DNA of 64,000 bases from Nansenia antarctica (lineage: Eukaryota; Chordata; Actinopteri; Argentiniformes; Microstomatidae). The position numbers and the translations under genes are program-made. How positions within the stretch are numbered: the stretch's first letter is position 1; each line of letters starts with the position of its first letter. Location: positions 41,830,058-41,894,057 of the forward strand of contig OZ022347.1 of assembly GCA_963989245.1 (NCBI GenBank). The letters run 5' to 3'. Positions 12,233 through 23,554 of this stretch are shown in pieces. The notes beneath the pieces are model-generated. The model worked only from the letters and a program-made list of their open reading frames with translations, was not told where the DNA came from and searched no databases.

Positions 12233-12925
12233 AAGAATAAAACTGGAACATGTCACATGTTTGTCGTGTGTGAAAATAAAAATGATAGTCTGAAGCACAA
12301 TGAGTGAGAGGTTTGGTCAGTTGTGAAGAATAACTGAGGATTAATATCTAATTGGGATTATATTTAAGGGTAACGAATCACTCTATGGGAAAGATAGTTG
12401 CCTTCAGTTATTGGTAGATAGGAAAGGTTTTTTACAATTACTCGCTTACATTTAATAAGATAATTTTCACTGCTCTCTGTAAAGCGCATTGGGTCACTTT
12501 TGTGAGAAATGCGCTATAGAAATAAAATGTGATTTGATTTGATATCAATCAAACTTTATTTATGTTCTATAGCACAAATCATGCATTGAATGTAACTCCA
12601 AGTGCAGTATTTACTAAACCACAATATAATAAAACAAGAGCTATACGGATCAAGAGTGTACTTTGTGCACAGCGCCACTGTGTGTCACAAGTTCACCTTC
12701 AGAGCGGGTGTTCAGCGCAGCAGGCAAAATTGTAAGTCCGTTCCGAGCGCAGCTGAATCCTGAAAAGGTGAACATGCTCGTGTTTCTTGCGAAGAACCTT
12801 GATTAACGGACTATTTAATAGCCTTTAATAGGTTTTATGCTCATTTTTTGTTACTGCCAGTTTTTGTTATTTAGTTATTAGCCATAGGTTGTGAATTAGA
12901 ATTAGAATGAATGTGATCAGTGATA
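12233..12925 (+). repeat. Tandem unit 1 of the hAT interior (internally deleted)
   Basis: The ~450-bp block 12233-12684 (starting AAGAATAAAACTGGAACATG) is joined directly to the last ~30 codons of the transposase (TSSPSERVFSAAGKI, stop near 12805) and its 3' spacer. The same block recurs at 14090-14558 and 18310-18774. The join sits at a short GTGTGTCACAAG-like microhomology, so this unit is a deletion derivative of the full unit downstream. Confidence 0.8.
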
Positions 12926-13979
12926 GGGCTGCCACGATTAGTCGACTAGTCGCGACGACGCCGATTACCAAAATCGTCGCCGACATATTTGGTAATCGCC
13001 GTAGTCGCATGTTTTTTTGGAGCTGAAATAAGCGTTTTTTTTTTTTCGTTGTTTGGTACCTGTACTATATCAATGACAATATAAGACCATTCATTTCATT
13101 CGATAAGCATTCGTTTTTCTTCCCTGAAGCTGCCACTGGCTAGCGTCTCCCAGTGTCTTTGATGTATGCGCAGTGTCGGTCATCCGGGGCACACGTGACG
13201 TCCCCGGAAAAACAAACAGAGAAATGTCTTCCTGTCCTCGTACCTCTAAAGTGTGGGGGCATTTCAACCACAACGTTGAAAAAAAGAATGTAAAATGTAA
13301 AATTTGCAAAGCTGAACTCGCTTATCATGGCAGCTAGTCTATGATGCGCGAGCATCTAAAAAGGAAGCACGTTGTGGCAGATGACGAGGAAGACCGATGG
13401 CTCGTCTCGGTAAGCTAGTTTAGCTTGTTATTGGCTAAAGATATCGTTACGTTAAAAGCCTTCTTACATTATTTTACGTTATGTGCTGTAACGTTGTCAT
13501 CAAAGCGATACTTATCAAATAGCTAAAAATGTTGTCTTAACGTTACAGTGCTAAGAAGGCGCGTTCTACTATGAGATGAGTGAAGCAAAGCAAAACTTTT
13601 GTACTCTGTACAAGTATTTATTTTTGTTTTTGTATTCTTTTGGTTGCCTAGTGCCTAGCCTACCTCATTTTACTCAGCAGTTTGCACCCTCTACTACTCT
13701 TTACATTACATTACATGCAAGTGATGCCAGAAATAAATCTGCAAAGTTCATTAAAATATCTATTTTTGAGTGAACAATCATTTTAATTGTCTTTATTTTT
13801 AGTTAGCACATGCCTACAACAACAACTAACAACTTCAAGCTAAATTTAGAAGCTGATTTAGAAGATGATAGCTAAATAAGAGCAATTGAGTAATTGTGCG
13901 ATAAGCTGCAATTTATGATCCGATTAGTCGACTAATCGTTAAAATGAAAATAATCGTTTGTGGCAGCCCTAATCAGTGA
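12916..13979 (+). mobile_element. hAT element, family X (TAGGGCTGCCACG termini)
   Basis: The element 12924-13971 has inverted ends TAGGGCTGCCACGATTAGTC and ...TGGCAGCCCTA and an 8-bp duplication ATCAGTGA (12916-12923, 13972-13979). It contains one BED exon, then a deletion joins intronic sequence to the 3' region. An L2-like LINE tail (TTGTTTGGTACCTGTACTAT) lies at about 13046-13100. It inserted into the spacer behind tandem unit 1. Confidence 0.88.
13224..13409 (+). pseudogene. BED zinc-finger first exon of family X transposase
   Basis: ATG at 13224 opens SKVWGHFNHN, then KCKICKAELAYH and MREHLKRKH, a BED-type C-x2-C ... H-x4-H DNA-binding finger. It is followed by GAC/GAG-rich codons and a splice donor (TCG|GTAAGC). 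A TAG at 13335-13337 falls within the finger. No downstream transposase exon remains in this copy. Confidence 0.75.
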
Positions 13980-14089
13980 TATCTTTGCACAATTGTTTTA
14001 CCTGCTTGCACTCAATTTGCACTCGTTTGTATTTATATTTATAGATGTTTTTGTTTACGTTTTCTATTCTATTGTATATTCTATGTTCA

Positions 14090-14558
14090 AAGAATAAAAC
14101 TGGAACATGTCACATGTTTGTCGTGTGTGAAAATAACAATGATACAGTCTGAATCTGCCGCACAATGAGTGAGAGGTTTGGTCAGTTGTGAAGAATAACT
14201 GAGGATTAATATCTAATTGGGATTATATTTAAGGGTAACGAATCACTCTATGGGAAAGATAGTTGCCTTCAGTTATTGGTAGATAGGAAAGGTTTTTTAC
14301 CATTACTCGCTTACATTTAATAAGATAATTTTCGCTGCTCTCTGTAAAGCGCATTGGGTCACTTTTGTGAGAAATGCGCTATAGAAATAAAATTTGATTT
14401 GATTTGATATCAATCAATCAATCAAACTTTATTTATGTTCTATAGCACAAATCATGCATTGAATGTAACTCCAAGTGCAGTATTTACTAAACCACAATAT
14501 AATAAAACAAGAGCTATACGGATCAAGAGTGTACTTTGTGCACAGCGCCACTGTGTGT
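14090..14558 (+). repeat. Tandem block, second copy
   Basis: This is the same ~460-bp sequence as 12233-12684, and it leads directly into the 5' UTR of the transposase. It includes GAAATGCGCTATAGAAATAA and an ATCAATCAATCA run. Confidence 0.85.
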
Positions 14559-14749
14559 GAAGGCGCTACTGAAAGTGATGACAGAACGCATATCTCAGAA
14601 GATACGCGGTCACTTATTATGAAAATGCTATAAAAGTGATTTTGTAAACACTATAACTTTGTTATAACTTGTCAAATAAATGACATGTCTAAAAAGACGG
14701 GTCACGTGACAGCTTCTCTTCAGAGCAGAGAGTGAGGAGAAAAAAAACA

Positions 14750-16835
14750 ATGGCTAGCGTGAACGAGTTGGTGTTCAAGAAAAACACGACTTCTGTTGTA
14801 TGGACTCATTTTGGTTTCGTACCAAATGACACAGGTGAGCCAGCAAACGTGGACGAGGCAGTGTGTCGACACTGCATGAATAAGGTGGTAGCCAAAGAAG
14901 GCAATACTTCGAATTTACGTCGCCATCTAAAAACAAATCACCCGCTTATTGCTGCAAGGATGGTCTCGCACTGTTCACAGGCCGACGCTGCTCAAGCAGG
15001 CCCATCCACGCGACCTACCACTTCACTGGTACAGCCAACAATAATGGGTGCGTTCGCTGGGAAAGGCAAATATAAAAAGGACAGTATGTGATGGAAAACC
15101 TGCACTGTTGCTGTGACCAGGTATTTGGCTAAAGAAATGGTCTCTTTTCAGACGGTGGATAAGACATCGTTTAAGGCCATGATACAAACTCTGGACCCCC
15201 AGTACGAGCTGCCTGGACGGAAATATTTTTCTAACACTGCCATTCCGGAGCTTTATAATAAAGTTAAGCAGGAGGTTCACGTGCTGCTGTCGGGGGCAGA
15301 CAGTTATTCATTGACGACAGATATGTGGTCGTTAGTCAACATGACACCATATATGTCGTTGACGTATCATACAATTACACCCGAGTGGAAACTGGAGTCG
15401 AAATGCCTTCAGACCACGTACTTTCCCGAGAGCCACACAGCGGTCAATCTTGCTGACGCGCTCGGAGACGCACTTCGGGAATGGCAACTGGACGAGAACA
15501 AACTCTCGGCAATAACCACGGACAATGCTGCCAACATTGCTGCCGCAATCAGGTCCCTGCATTGGCCGTGGCTTAACTGTTTCGGCCACAACCTTAACCT
15601 GGCTGTGACAAACGCAGTGCAGGACCAAAGACGGACGACAGACCGTGCCCTTGGACTCTGCCGGGAAATCAACGGGGCATTTTCACACAGCTGGCACCGT
15701 AAGAAAGAGCTGCACAAAAAACTGCTGGAATTAGGACTCCCAGAGCATAGTCTCATAACGGTAAGCCAGCATACACCAATTTATTACAGGCCTAATGTGG
15801 TGCAGAATGACTAATAAATAATCTTACAGGTTAATACAGTGCATGATGTTTGTTGTTCATTATTGCCTACTTCTTAAATCATTGTAATTAATTAAGTAAT
15901 GAATTAATTTTAAAATGTTTTTTTAATCGACAGGATTGCGCTACTCGCTGGGGTTCTAAACTCGCAATGGTTGAGCGCATCCTGGAGCAAGCACAGGCGA
16001 TCAGGCACGTCCTGTCTGATGACAGAAGGTGCCACCTCCAACTTTCATGGCAGGACACTGATGTCCTGCAGGCTGTGCAGGCTGCTCTCAAGCCAGTCAG
16101 TAATTTTACTGACATTTTGTCTGGAGAGAACTATGTCACCAGTTCCTCTCTCCTACCCATGCTCCAGCTCTGCAGGGACTATGTGTTGGCTGTGTCAGAT
16201 GAGGATGTCCAGTTGACAAAGTCCATAAAGGCTGGAATTCTTATTAAGCTTCAGGCCAGGTATGAAGGTGATGCGGTGCGCGAGCTGATGCGCAAATGCA
16301 CCTTCCTTGACGCTCGGTACCGTGGAGGATACGAGAGGGATGACACTGCTCTGGGTGAGACAAAGTCCGCGTTAGAGACCGAGATGGTGAGACTGGAGAG
16401 GCAAGGAAGTGCAGCAGCCGGTTCAGTGGCCATCAGAGTGGAGGAGGAAGAAGGAGAGAGAGAGATGCGCAGCCTGTACCCCCGAAAAAGAAGAAGACTT
16501 TGGGCAGTCTGCTGCAAAAGAAAGTTCGGGCTGCGGCAGGTCCCCAGTCTCCCCACGTCACCACAGAGGAGCGAGCAGAAGCAGAGATGACTGCCTATTG
16601 TCGCGAGCCTGTGGTTGACGGGGACGAAGACCCTCTTCTGTGGTGGCAATCACATGGAGCCCGCCGTTTTCCACTGATGTCGCGGGTGGCCCGAAAATAT
16701 TTGTGCGTGTGTGCCACAAGTTCACCTTCAGAGCGGGTGTTCAGCGCAGCAGGCAAAATTGTAAGTCCGTTCCGAGCGCAGCTGAATCCTGAAAAGGTGA
16801 ACATGCTCGTGTTTCTTGCGAAGAACCTCGATTAA
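14750..16835 (+). pseudogene. ZBED1-like (Ac-type) hAT transposase, nearly complete
   Basis: Start ATG at 14750 (MASVNELVFKKNT). A BED finger comes first (VVWTHFGF, VCRHCMNKV, LRRHLKTNH). The catalytic core follows (SLTTDMWSL, AITTDNAANI, NCFGHNLNLAV). A GT-AG intron (15761-15933) joins LIT to DCATRWGS. The C-terminal dimerisation region ends it (DPLLWWQSH, SSPSERVFSAAGK, stop 16833-16835). Defects are a TGA at 15089-15091 and a frameshift near 16490-16500, so it is no longer functional, but few lesions suggest moderate age. The protein would bind the element ends and cut and paste the transposon. Confidence 0.9.
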
Positions 16836-17003
16836 CGGACTATTTAATAGCCTTTAATAGCTTTAATGCTCATTTTTTGTTACTGCCAGTTTTTGTTATT
16901 TAGTTATTAGCCATAGGTTGTGAATTAGAATTAGAATGAATGTGATCAGTGATATCTTTGCACAATTGTTTTACCTGCTTGCACTCAATTTGCACTCGTT
17001 TGT

Positions 17004-18255
17004 ATTTATATTAGGGATGCACGATATGCATTTTTCCCAACCGATACCGATACCGATATTTACCCGCTTCTCGTGACCGATACCGATATTATTATTATTA
17101 TTTTATTTTTTCTTTCCTAGCACCAGGGGAGCTCCCCATCCCAAATTTCGTTGTTTGGTACCTGTACTATATCAATGACAATAAAGACCATTCAGATATC
17201 ATTTCACAGTTGATAACCTGTAGTTCATGCACACCTGAAGGTAAGAAAGGCTATGTAGTGAGCAAAGATTGATGATTTAATATTCCATAGTGATCTCACC
17301 AAATCTAACTTACATCACTATTGTTAACACAACAAAGAGAACACGTGTGGTTTTCATTCCCAGTTGTGTCTGTAAATCTTTCAAACGGGAGGAGGCGAGT
17401 TGGGAGTGCTTAAAGTGTCCTACCATCTTCCTCCCGATCGCAACACAGTCGGATATACTTCTCTGGCTCAGTACAGCCTCATTAACGGCAAGTTGTAAAC
17501 TGTGGGCCATACAGCCCAAGCTTGCAACTTCACATTCATCACAAGCCCTGACCATATTGCGCGCATTGTCCCTCAGCACAACGTGCACCCGCTCCTTAGG
17601 TATATTCCACTGTCCAAACATGGTTTCAAAAGCGCCGCGGATGGCTGTCGCAGTATGCGAACCGGAGAACTCCTGCGCATGAAGCAGTGTCTTCTTCATA
17701 TTGAAGTCCTCATCCAGCCACTGGGCCGTTAAACTAAGCATACTGACTGGACTAACGTCAGAAGTCCATATGTCCGTGGTAAAACTTATCTGGCTTACGC
17801 TAGTATCGATCAGACCAGCGGATTTTTTTTCCGTGGCTGGGCTAACGTGTTCTGCTACGAGTGCTTGATATTCCTTCCATACAGCGTGCTTGCAATGGTG
17901 ATTCTTCAGGTGACTTATTAGATTCGTTGTGTTGTAACTCTTTGCCCTTTGCCCTCCTCTCCGAACTTTTGTTGAACATGTATTGCAAACGCAACATCTG
18001 CCTTAGAAATTGTGAAGAATGTCCACACAGGGGAAGGCATGTTTCACTTGCGTCTCGTCTATACAAACTGCGTGCCTGAGCGCGGAACCCGGAAGCAGAG
18101 TGCGGAAACCGGAAGCAGAAATATTTCCGGCTTCATATTATCGGTTTAAATATCGGCTAATTTTATAATAAATACCGATACCGATAAACATTAATTCCTC
18201 AATATCGGGCCGATAAATATCGGTGCCGATAATATCGTGCATCCCTAATTTATAT
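17004..18255 (-). mobile_element. hAT element, family Z copy 1 (TAGGGATGCACGATAT termini)
   Basis: The element 17012-18247 has inverted ends TAGGGATGCACGATATGC and ...ATCGTGCATCCCTA. It is flanked by the 8-bp duplication ATTTATAT (17004-17011, 18248-18255). GATACC/GATATT-rich subterminal repeats are present at both ends. An L2 LINE tail lies at 17108-17200 near the 3' end. Related copies begin at 24551 and 27248. Confidence 0.88.
17310..18078 (-). pseudogene. Family Z transposase remnant (ZBED4/6-like hAT)
   Basis: Read on the minus strand it begins with a damaged BED-type segment (PSPVWTFFTIS). It then passes into ISFTTDIWTSDVSPV and the catalytic-core frame (VVLRDNARNMVRAC, GCMAHSLQLAVNE), running to FKHSQLASSRLKDLQ. 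The middle of the gene and the C-terminal dimerisation region are missing, so this is an internally deleted relic. Confidence 0.75.
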
Positions 18256-18309
18256 TTATAGATGTTTTTGTTTACGTTTTCTATTCTATTGTATATTATA
18301 TGTTGTTCA

Positions 18310-18774
18310 AAGAATAAAACTGGAACATGTCACATGTTTGTCGTGTGTGAAAATAACAATGATACAGTCTGAATCTGCCGCGCAATGAGTGAGAGGTTTG
18401 GTCAGTTGTGAATAATAACTGAGGATTAATATCTAATTGGGATTATATTTAAGGGTAACGAATCATTCTATGGGAAAGATAGTTGCCTTCAGTTATTGGT
18501 AGATAGGAAAGGTTTTTTACAATTACTCGCTTACATTTAATAAGATAATTTTCGCTGCTCTCTGTAAAGCGCATTGGGTCACTTTTGTGAGAAATGCGCT
18601 ATAGAAATAAAATGTGATTTGATTTGATATCAATCAATCAATCAAACTTTATTTATGTTCTATAGCACAAATCATGCATTGAATGTAACTCCAAGTGCAG
18701 TATTTACTAAACCACAATATAATAAAACAAGAGCTATACGGATCAAGAGTGTTTGTTCACAGCGCCACTGTGTG
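18310..18774 (+). repeat. Tandem block, third copy
   Basis: This is the third copy of the block seen at 12233 and 14090. It is followed by the same 5' UTR-like GAAGGCGCTACTGAAAGTG sequence, but no transposase: the sequence diverges after CGGTCACTTA (about 19619). Confidence 0.85.
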
Positions 18775-18812
18775 AAGGCGCTACTGAAAGTGATGACAGA
18801 ACGCATGTCTCA

Positions 18813-19609
18813 GAAGATACTAGGGGTGTAAATCACCAGCTTCATCACGATACGATATTATATCGATTTGTTTGTATGATGATACAATGTTTGACGATAT
18901 CACAATGTCAGTCACGATACGATTTCGATTCGATTCGATTCAAGATCGATATGACGATATGATCGATATGACGCGATATCATATGCCAATCTAACACAAT
19001 TATCAATTGTAATAAGTGGTAATTAACATACAGCTCATTAACATACACACACACACACACACAGGTTCAGAGAGACATCCAGTCACACACACACACGTCC
19101 ACACACGTGTCACACACGTCCAGCAGGTCTGATATTGGTCTGACTGGATTCGCCTCGAAGAGTAGATGTAAAAAAATATCTTTGGTGTCCAAAACGGTCA
19201 ATGTATTCGCCCATTAGACTCCCGTTAGACGCACTCTCATTAGACGCACTCACACAAGCCGAACATTTCCGAAGATTACCGGAGATTGCCGAACGCGAGA
19301 GGAGGAGGAGCCGAGAAGTGGAGCCGAGCCAGAGTAGACAGTCACACACGGTGAATGCGAACTCATTGCGAACGCGAGTATGTTCACTTCCCTGGTTCAG
19401 AGAGATGTTCCAAAATATATATTAAAAGGGATAGTCTGTCTCTCATCAAAAAAGAAAAACATTCGTATCTTTTTCAAGTCTCTCTCTCTGCGCGCATAAG
19501 ATGACGATATAGATCGATGTTTTTACATTGCGTCGATGTAATCAGATCGTTAGTCAATGAATCGATGCATCGATGTGAATCGATGTATCGTTACACCCCT
19601 AGAAGATAC
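18813..19609. mobile_element. Non-autonomous hAT (TAGGGGTGTAA termini)
   Basis: The element 18821-19601 has inverted ends TAGGGGTGTAAATCACC and ...TTACACCCCTA. It is flanked by the duplication GAAGATAC (18813-18820, 19602-19609). It has GATATCG-rich subterminal repeats and no transposase. A CA-rich microsatellite lies at about 19044-19118. Confidence 0.88.
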
Positions 19610-20107
19610 GCGGTCACTTAGTGACGCAAAGGTAGTTCTGTATTTATCTCTATCTGTATTAGTACATTTATTTTGAAAGCTCTATTTTGACAGCTCTACC
19701 ATGGGCACTTTTATTTTGATGGGGCATTCTTTGTTGATTGACTTACGACAGTTCAGGACGAGTCAGTCTCGCGGCATGTGGTTTTTATGAAAAGCTTTAA
19801 GTATGTTCACTGCATAATTCTAAGTCTAATATTTCAGTGATTATTGAGCAGTATTCAAATATTTAAATACATTGAGCAGCAGCTGAAACTTTGTCTAAGA
19901 ACCAAGATATTGAGAAAGCAGTTCATTCAATGAAGACGCTGTTCCAAGAGATGATCTTCCGTGCAGGCATGCACCCTGGATCAGCGGAGCTGGTGTGTTA
20001 AGTGTTCATGTGTTTTCATGTATGGTGTAGCTTACAAAAGTCTGCCTTTCCACTTATATTTGTGAAACTAAGTAGCCTAAATGTGTTGCGACTGTGCTTA
20101 CGGTGTT
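19610..20107 (+). other. Spacer of the third-level hAT with a coding-like 111-bp segment
   Basis: Most of this is AT-rich. From 19882 to 19992 there is an open, coding-like run (KNQDIEKAVHSMK, LFQEMIFRAGMHPG) that ends at a possible donor (CTG|GTGTGT) and is preceded by CAG trinucleotides that could serve as an acceptor. I do not recognise the protein. It could be an exon captured by the transposon, or chance. Confidence 0.3.
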
Positions 20108-20165
20108 TTAATGGTGTTCGACATGAGTGTATTGTAGCAGTAGGGCTCAATTATTTGAAATTGGC

Positions 20166-20271
20166 GTTTTTTTTTTTTTTTTTTTTTTTTTTTACCTTTT
20201 CGGTTAACCGGAAAACCGCGGTTTTAGTCTTTGACGGTTTTTCGGTTTCAATAATTGGAAACCGTCCATCC

Positions 20272-20308
<37 letters not shown>
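20166..20308. repeat. T-run and GT microsatellite
   Basis: A run of about 28 T (20166-20193) lies inside the hAT end. A (GT)n tract (20275-20308) directly follows the terminus and overlaps the target duplication. Confidence 0.85.
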
Positions 20309-20309
<1 letters not shown>

Positions 20310-21015
20310 TTGGGCGTATCTGTCAGTCACATGTAGGCTATATTATACGGTAACCTATAGATGTTCAGTGCTGTAGTTCCCCATGTTCTGCTGCAGCTGT
20401 AGCATCAGGATATGTTGGTATTTGATCACCTTATATAAAACATCGCTGCTCAGCATTAATGGCGTGCACTCGGAAAATCGCTTCAGTGACCACCCCGCAA
20501 GGCCGCAACTGATGTGGAAAATCCCGGAGGAAACACTTACTGTATATATTTATTTATTTTTATCAAAAGTACCGATTTAAGTACCGTTTCGGTACCGGTA
20601 CCGTTTTTAAAGTATCGTTTTGGCACCGGTATCGAATAAAACCAAACGGTACCCAACCCTAATTCTTAGACCAGGCTAGTCGCCATGATTACAAATATGC
20701 CACTTGAAATGCATGAAATCCAAGTTTATTTGTGTCTTACACACATGTTCACCTAGTATTTGACTGCTTGTAGCCCAATCACGAATGATCCCAGTATTGT
20801 AGCTTCAGACAGACAAGTTGGTTGTAGTGCTTGCCCACGATATGTTATTGCTCATATTTATTTTAATCATGTTATTTTACCAACTGTTAAGACAACACAA
20901 CAATATAGCAAGCTAGTTACTTGAGCTAGCTAAAGATATTGGCCCCCCAAATCATTTTACAACGTGTTGTAATTATGTTACGATATTTCTGTCGAGTGAG
21001 TGAAGGTAAGCAACG

Positions 21016-21160
21016 TAGGGTGCGTTCGTACAATCGCTCTGAGAGCGCCGGAGCGCACACTGGGTGCAACGTCATAAAGGGACCAGGTAATTTGATTGGA
21101 CAAGAGGCATTCCATGAGTGCTGATCATATTTCCAGGGCGAATTTACGAACGCAGCTAGC
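21016..21160. mobile_element. Short MITE (GGGTGCGTTCGTA termini)
   Basis: About 145 bp begins GGGTGCGTTCGTAC and ends in the inverse TACGAACGCA. It contains GAGAGCGCCGGAGCGCACAC, which recurs at 36935-36955 in another element. No coding capacity. It sits in the right arm of the outermost nested element. Confidence 0.6.
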
Positions 21161-21517
21161 GAACAGAAGACGCAAAAAATCGTCAGATCAGATATATAAA
21201 CGGGTTATTTTGGTAAACTGGACACATTTTGGGAATATATGTGGTTACTTTCTCGCCTGAAAACCTATTAAAACTTCATAAAATGACATGTTAACACTTG
21301 TAAAGCCAAAATTACATATTTTAGCTAATGGAGTTTTAAAATGGAGGTTTAAATTCGCCGTTCCCGGCGAAATGCATTCTGGGAGGCAGTAGGCAGTATG
21401 CAAATGGTCGGCTGGTTTTCACATACTTATTATGAATTTAGTAGGCAGTATGCAGTATATACTCATTGAGTATGCTAGTATGCAGTATGCTAGTATACCA
21501 TTCCGAACACAGCCAGT

Positions 21518-21787
21518 GATTGTGATAGGTCACTGTTTGAAACTGTATTTACATATTGTAGGCTGATAATTGTAGTCTCCGCCCTTCTCTCTTGATCATC
21601 CCAGCACCACCAGCAGCCAGCTCTCACATATTTTGTAAACCTGTACTTTGTTTAAATAAATAGTCTCAAAACTCAAAAGTATATTCTTGATTAATATCCA
21701 ACAAGTAACTTAAGAAGACACAACATTACTTACTTAGCTAGCTTACTTTACTTATCAAATGTACACATGAGGCAAGATACAATGATA
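21518..21787. other. Unassigned stretch
   Basis: AT-rich sequence between the nested stack and the next element. I see no gene or repeat structure in it. Confidence 0.4.
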
Positions 21788-22926
21788 CAGGGCTCTACAG
21801 TGCGACCATTTCACTCGCAATTGCGACTAAAAATACATCTGTGCGACTAGAGAAATAAATTCACGAGCACACGTGCGAGTACAGATTATTATTATTTTTT
21901 TATATTTTAATTATTATTAATTATTCTAAAAATAAATCTGCGCGAACCGTGTGGCCACATTTTAAGCCGTCAGCCAGCCCGCTACGACCACGGGAAGTCA
22001 TGTTAAAAGTGAAGTTACTTCTGTTAAACTGGCGCTAAGCTAACATCGCTAATCGCTAACTCCCTCCTGGGCCTTAAAGAGACAAGCGCCCTTTTCTCAT
22101 CTCAAGCTTCATTAGCTTCATTAGCTCAGCACATCTACAGATTTGGTTCCACACACTCCAGATTTGAACCCAAGGTTACAACCAGGGTTAACTACCCAGG
22201 GTAGAAAGTAGAAAGCTCTCAGACCTTCAGAACCCATTGAAAGTAGTGGAGGTACTCCAGAAGTCCAAATGCATCTCTAACCCTAGGAAACCCTAGGAAG
22301 CAAGTTGCCTAATGGCATGAAAATGCAACATGTTGTACTTGAGTGTGGCAGAGAGGTGGGACCCCCGGGGATGGTGGTGTGCTAACAGCTAGCCACCGCA
22401 GAGGCACCGTGCTGGGCTGGCCACCTCCACATGTCACCACCCCGGGCAGCATGGGGCTGGGGACTGGTCATCTGGATGTGGGGTAGTTTAATACCCCTAG
22501 ATGTGGAGTTGTCTGGCCACCGTGTGTGACTGATGTAGCCTGACCCAGCAGCAGGGAGGTGGGCAGCATGGAGACAGACCTCTGCATGGCCTGGCTGGGC
22601 TGCTAGCTGACAGACCTAGCCCTAAAGCCTGGCTGGGCTGCTAGCTGCTAGCTGACAGGCATGACATGGATGAATGAATGAACATGCTGCTAACCAGGAG
22701 AACTTGACACAGCTAGTTACCATAATACAATGCCATCAACTCTGCGTCTAGTAGGGCTGTAGGCATGGGCCAATGTGTGATTTTGGTGCAAAAATGGCAA
22801 AATCACTAATAAAAATGTGTTATAATAAACATTTTCACTGTGCTCCTAAATTTCTTTGTGTGCCCCTAACATTTTTCATTTAGGAGCACATGTGCTCCTA
22901 GTGAAAAAGGTTAGCGTAGAGCCCTG
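21788..22926. mobile_element. Transposon with CAGGGCTCTAC termini
   Basis: The left end CAGGGCTCTACAGTGCGACC and right end GTAGAGCCCTG form terminal inverted repeats, with TGCGACT-type motifs on the left and GTGCTCCTA motifs on the right. Flanks share GATA but give no clean 8-bp duplication. The interior (22190-22680) has CTGGCTGGGCTGCTAGCTGA-type repeats and no transposase. Confidence 0.6.
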
Positions 22927-23554
22927 TGATAGAATGGTAAATAATAATAACGTTGTGTCCGTGTGTATGCATTTATCATTATAGTCCATAAAGCATCTAG
23001 GCACTTCGCTGTAATGAAAGCTGTAATGAAAATAGAAGACAGTTCATTTAAAATGATTGGCCACTGTTACCAACACACCATTATTACAAAATACTACTAT
23101 TTTGATTAAATAGAATACAATGACAATGACATAAGTGCTGGTGACTCACATCAAGGTCTCATCTCTCAGAACCTCTCGCCTTCATCATTGTGCAACACAA
23201 GTTTCAGGTCAGAGTACTGTACTGTAAGAAGTAGGCTAGTGAAATCATTTTAATCCACAGTATTATTCAACAGCAAATCTACAAATCAATGAATTAATCC
23301 TAATCATTATTTTTTATTCCGTACAACATTACCGTTTATAACAAAAGCACTTGCCTTTTCTATAATTTATTATATCTCTAACAAAGCTAGCTAGCTAGCT
23401 AAAATGCTAACACTTGTTTGGCTACCGTAGTAAACACACACACCATAACTTTTGTACGTTCGTACACAACAAACAAAACCGCTAAGTCAGCTAACAAAAA
23501 CAAACAAGCTTCTAACAAAGCTAGCTAGCTAGCTAACAAGCTAACACTGATGTG
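22927..23554. other. Unassigned stretch
   Basis: Low-complexity AGCTAGCTAGCT patches occur near 23385-23402 and 23520-23535. Otherwise I see nothing recognisable. Confidence 0.4.

Larger units (their letters stand above)
12100..20282 (+). mobile_element. Third-level ZBED1-like hAT (TAGGGATGGACGG termini)
   Basis: Left end TAGGGATGGACGGTTTTTCG at 12108 and right end CCGTCCATCCCTA at 20274 are inverted repeats with matching subterminal GGTTTTTCGGTT blocks. The flanking 8 bp are GTGTGTGT on both sides, although this is low-complexity sequence. Inside lie a near-complete transposase (14750-16835), a deleted transposase copy, three copies of a ~460-bp block and three further hAT insertions. Confidence 0.75.
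11275..20669. mobile_element. Second-level hAT-like element (TAGGGTTGGGTACCG termini)
   Basis: The left terminus TAGGGTTGGGTACCGAAAAC at 11283 pairs with the right terminus GGTACCCAACCCTA ending at 20661. Flanks are GTTCTTAG (11275-11282) and ATTCTTAG (20662-20669), an 8-bp duplication with one mismatch. Its own sequence is 11283-12107 and 20275-20661, without a recognisable transposase; the interior is a later insertion. Confidence 0.75.
10707..21517. mobile_element. Outermost element of a nested stack (GGCTGTGTT termini)
   Basis: The left end GGCTGTGTTAGGAATAG at 10710 is matched by the inverted right end CATTCCGAACACAGCC at 21514. Both ends carry tandem CATACT/GTATGC-rich subterminal sequence. 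A 3-bp repeat AGT flanks it (10707-10709, 21515-21517), or 5 bp if CAGTG is counted. The element's own sequence is 10710-11282 and 20662-21514; everything between was inserted later. A 3-bp duplication would fit PIF/Harbinger, but no transposase supports this. Confidence 0.65.

Noticed and set aside
14750..16835. Domesticated host ZBED1 gene
   Set aside because: It sits within hAT terminal repeats and target duplications, and has a stop and a frameshift, so it is a transposon copy.
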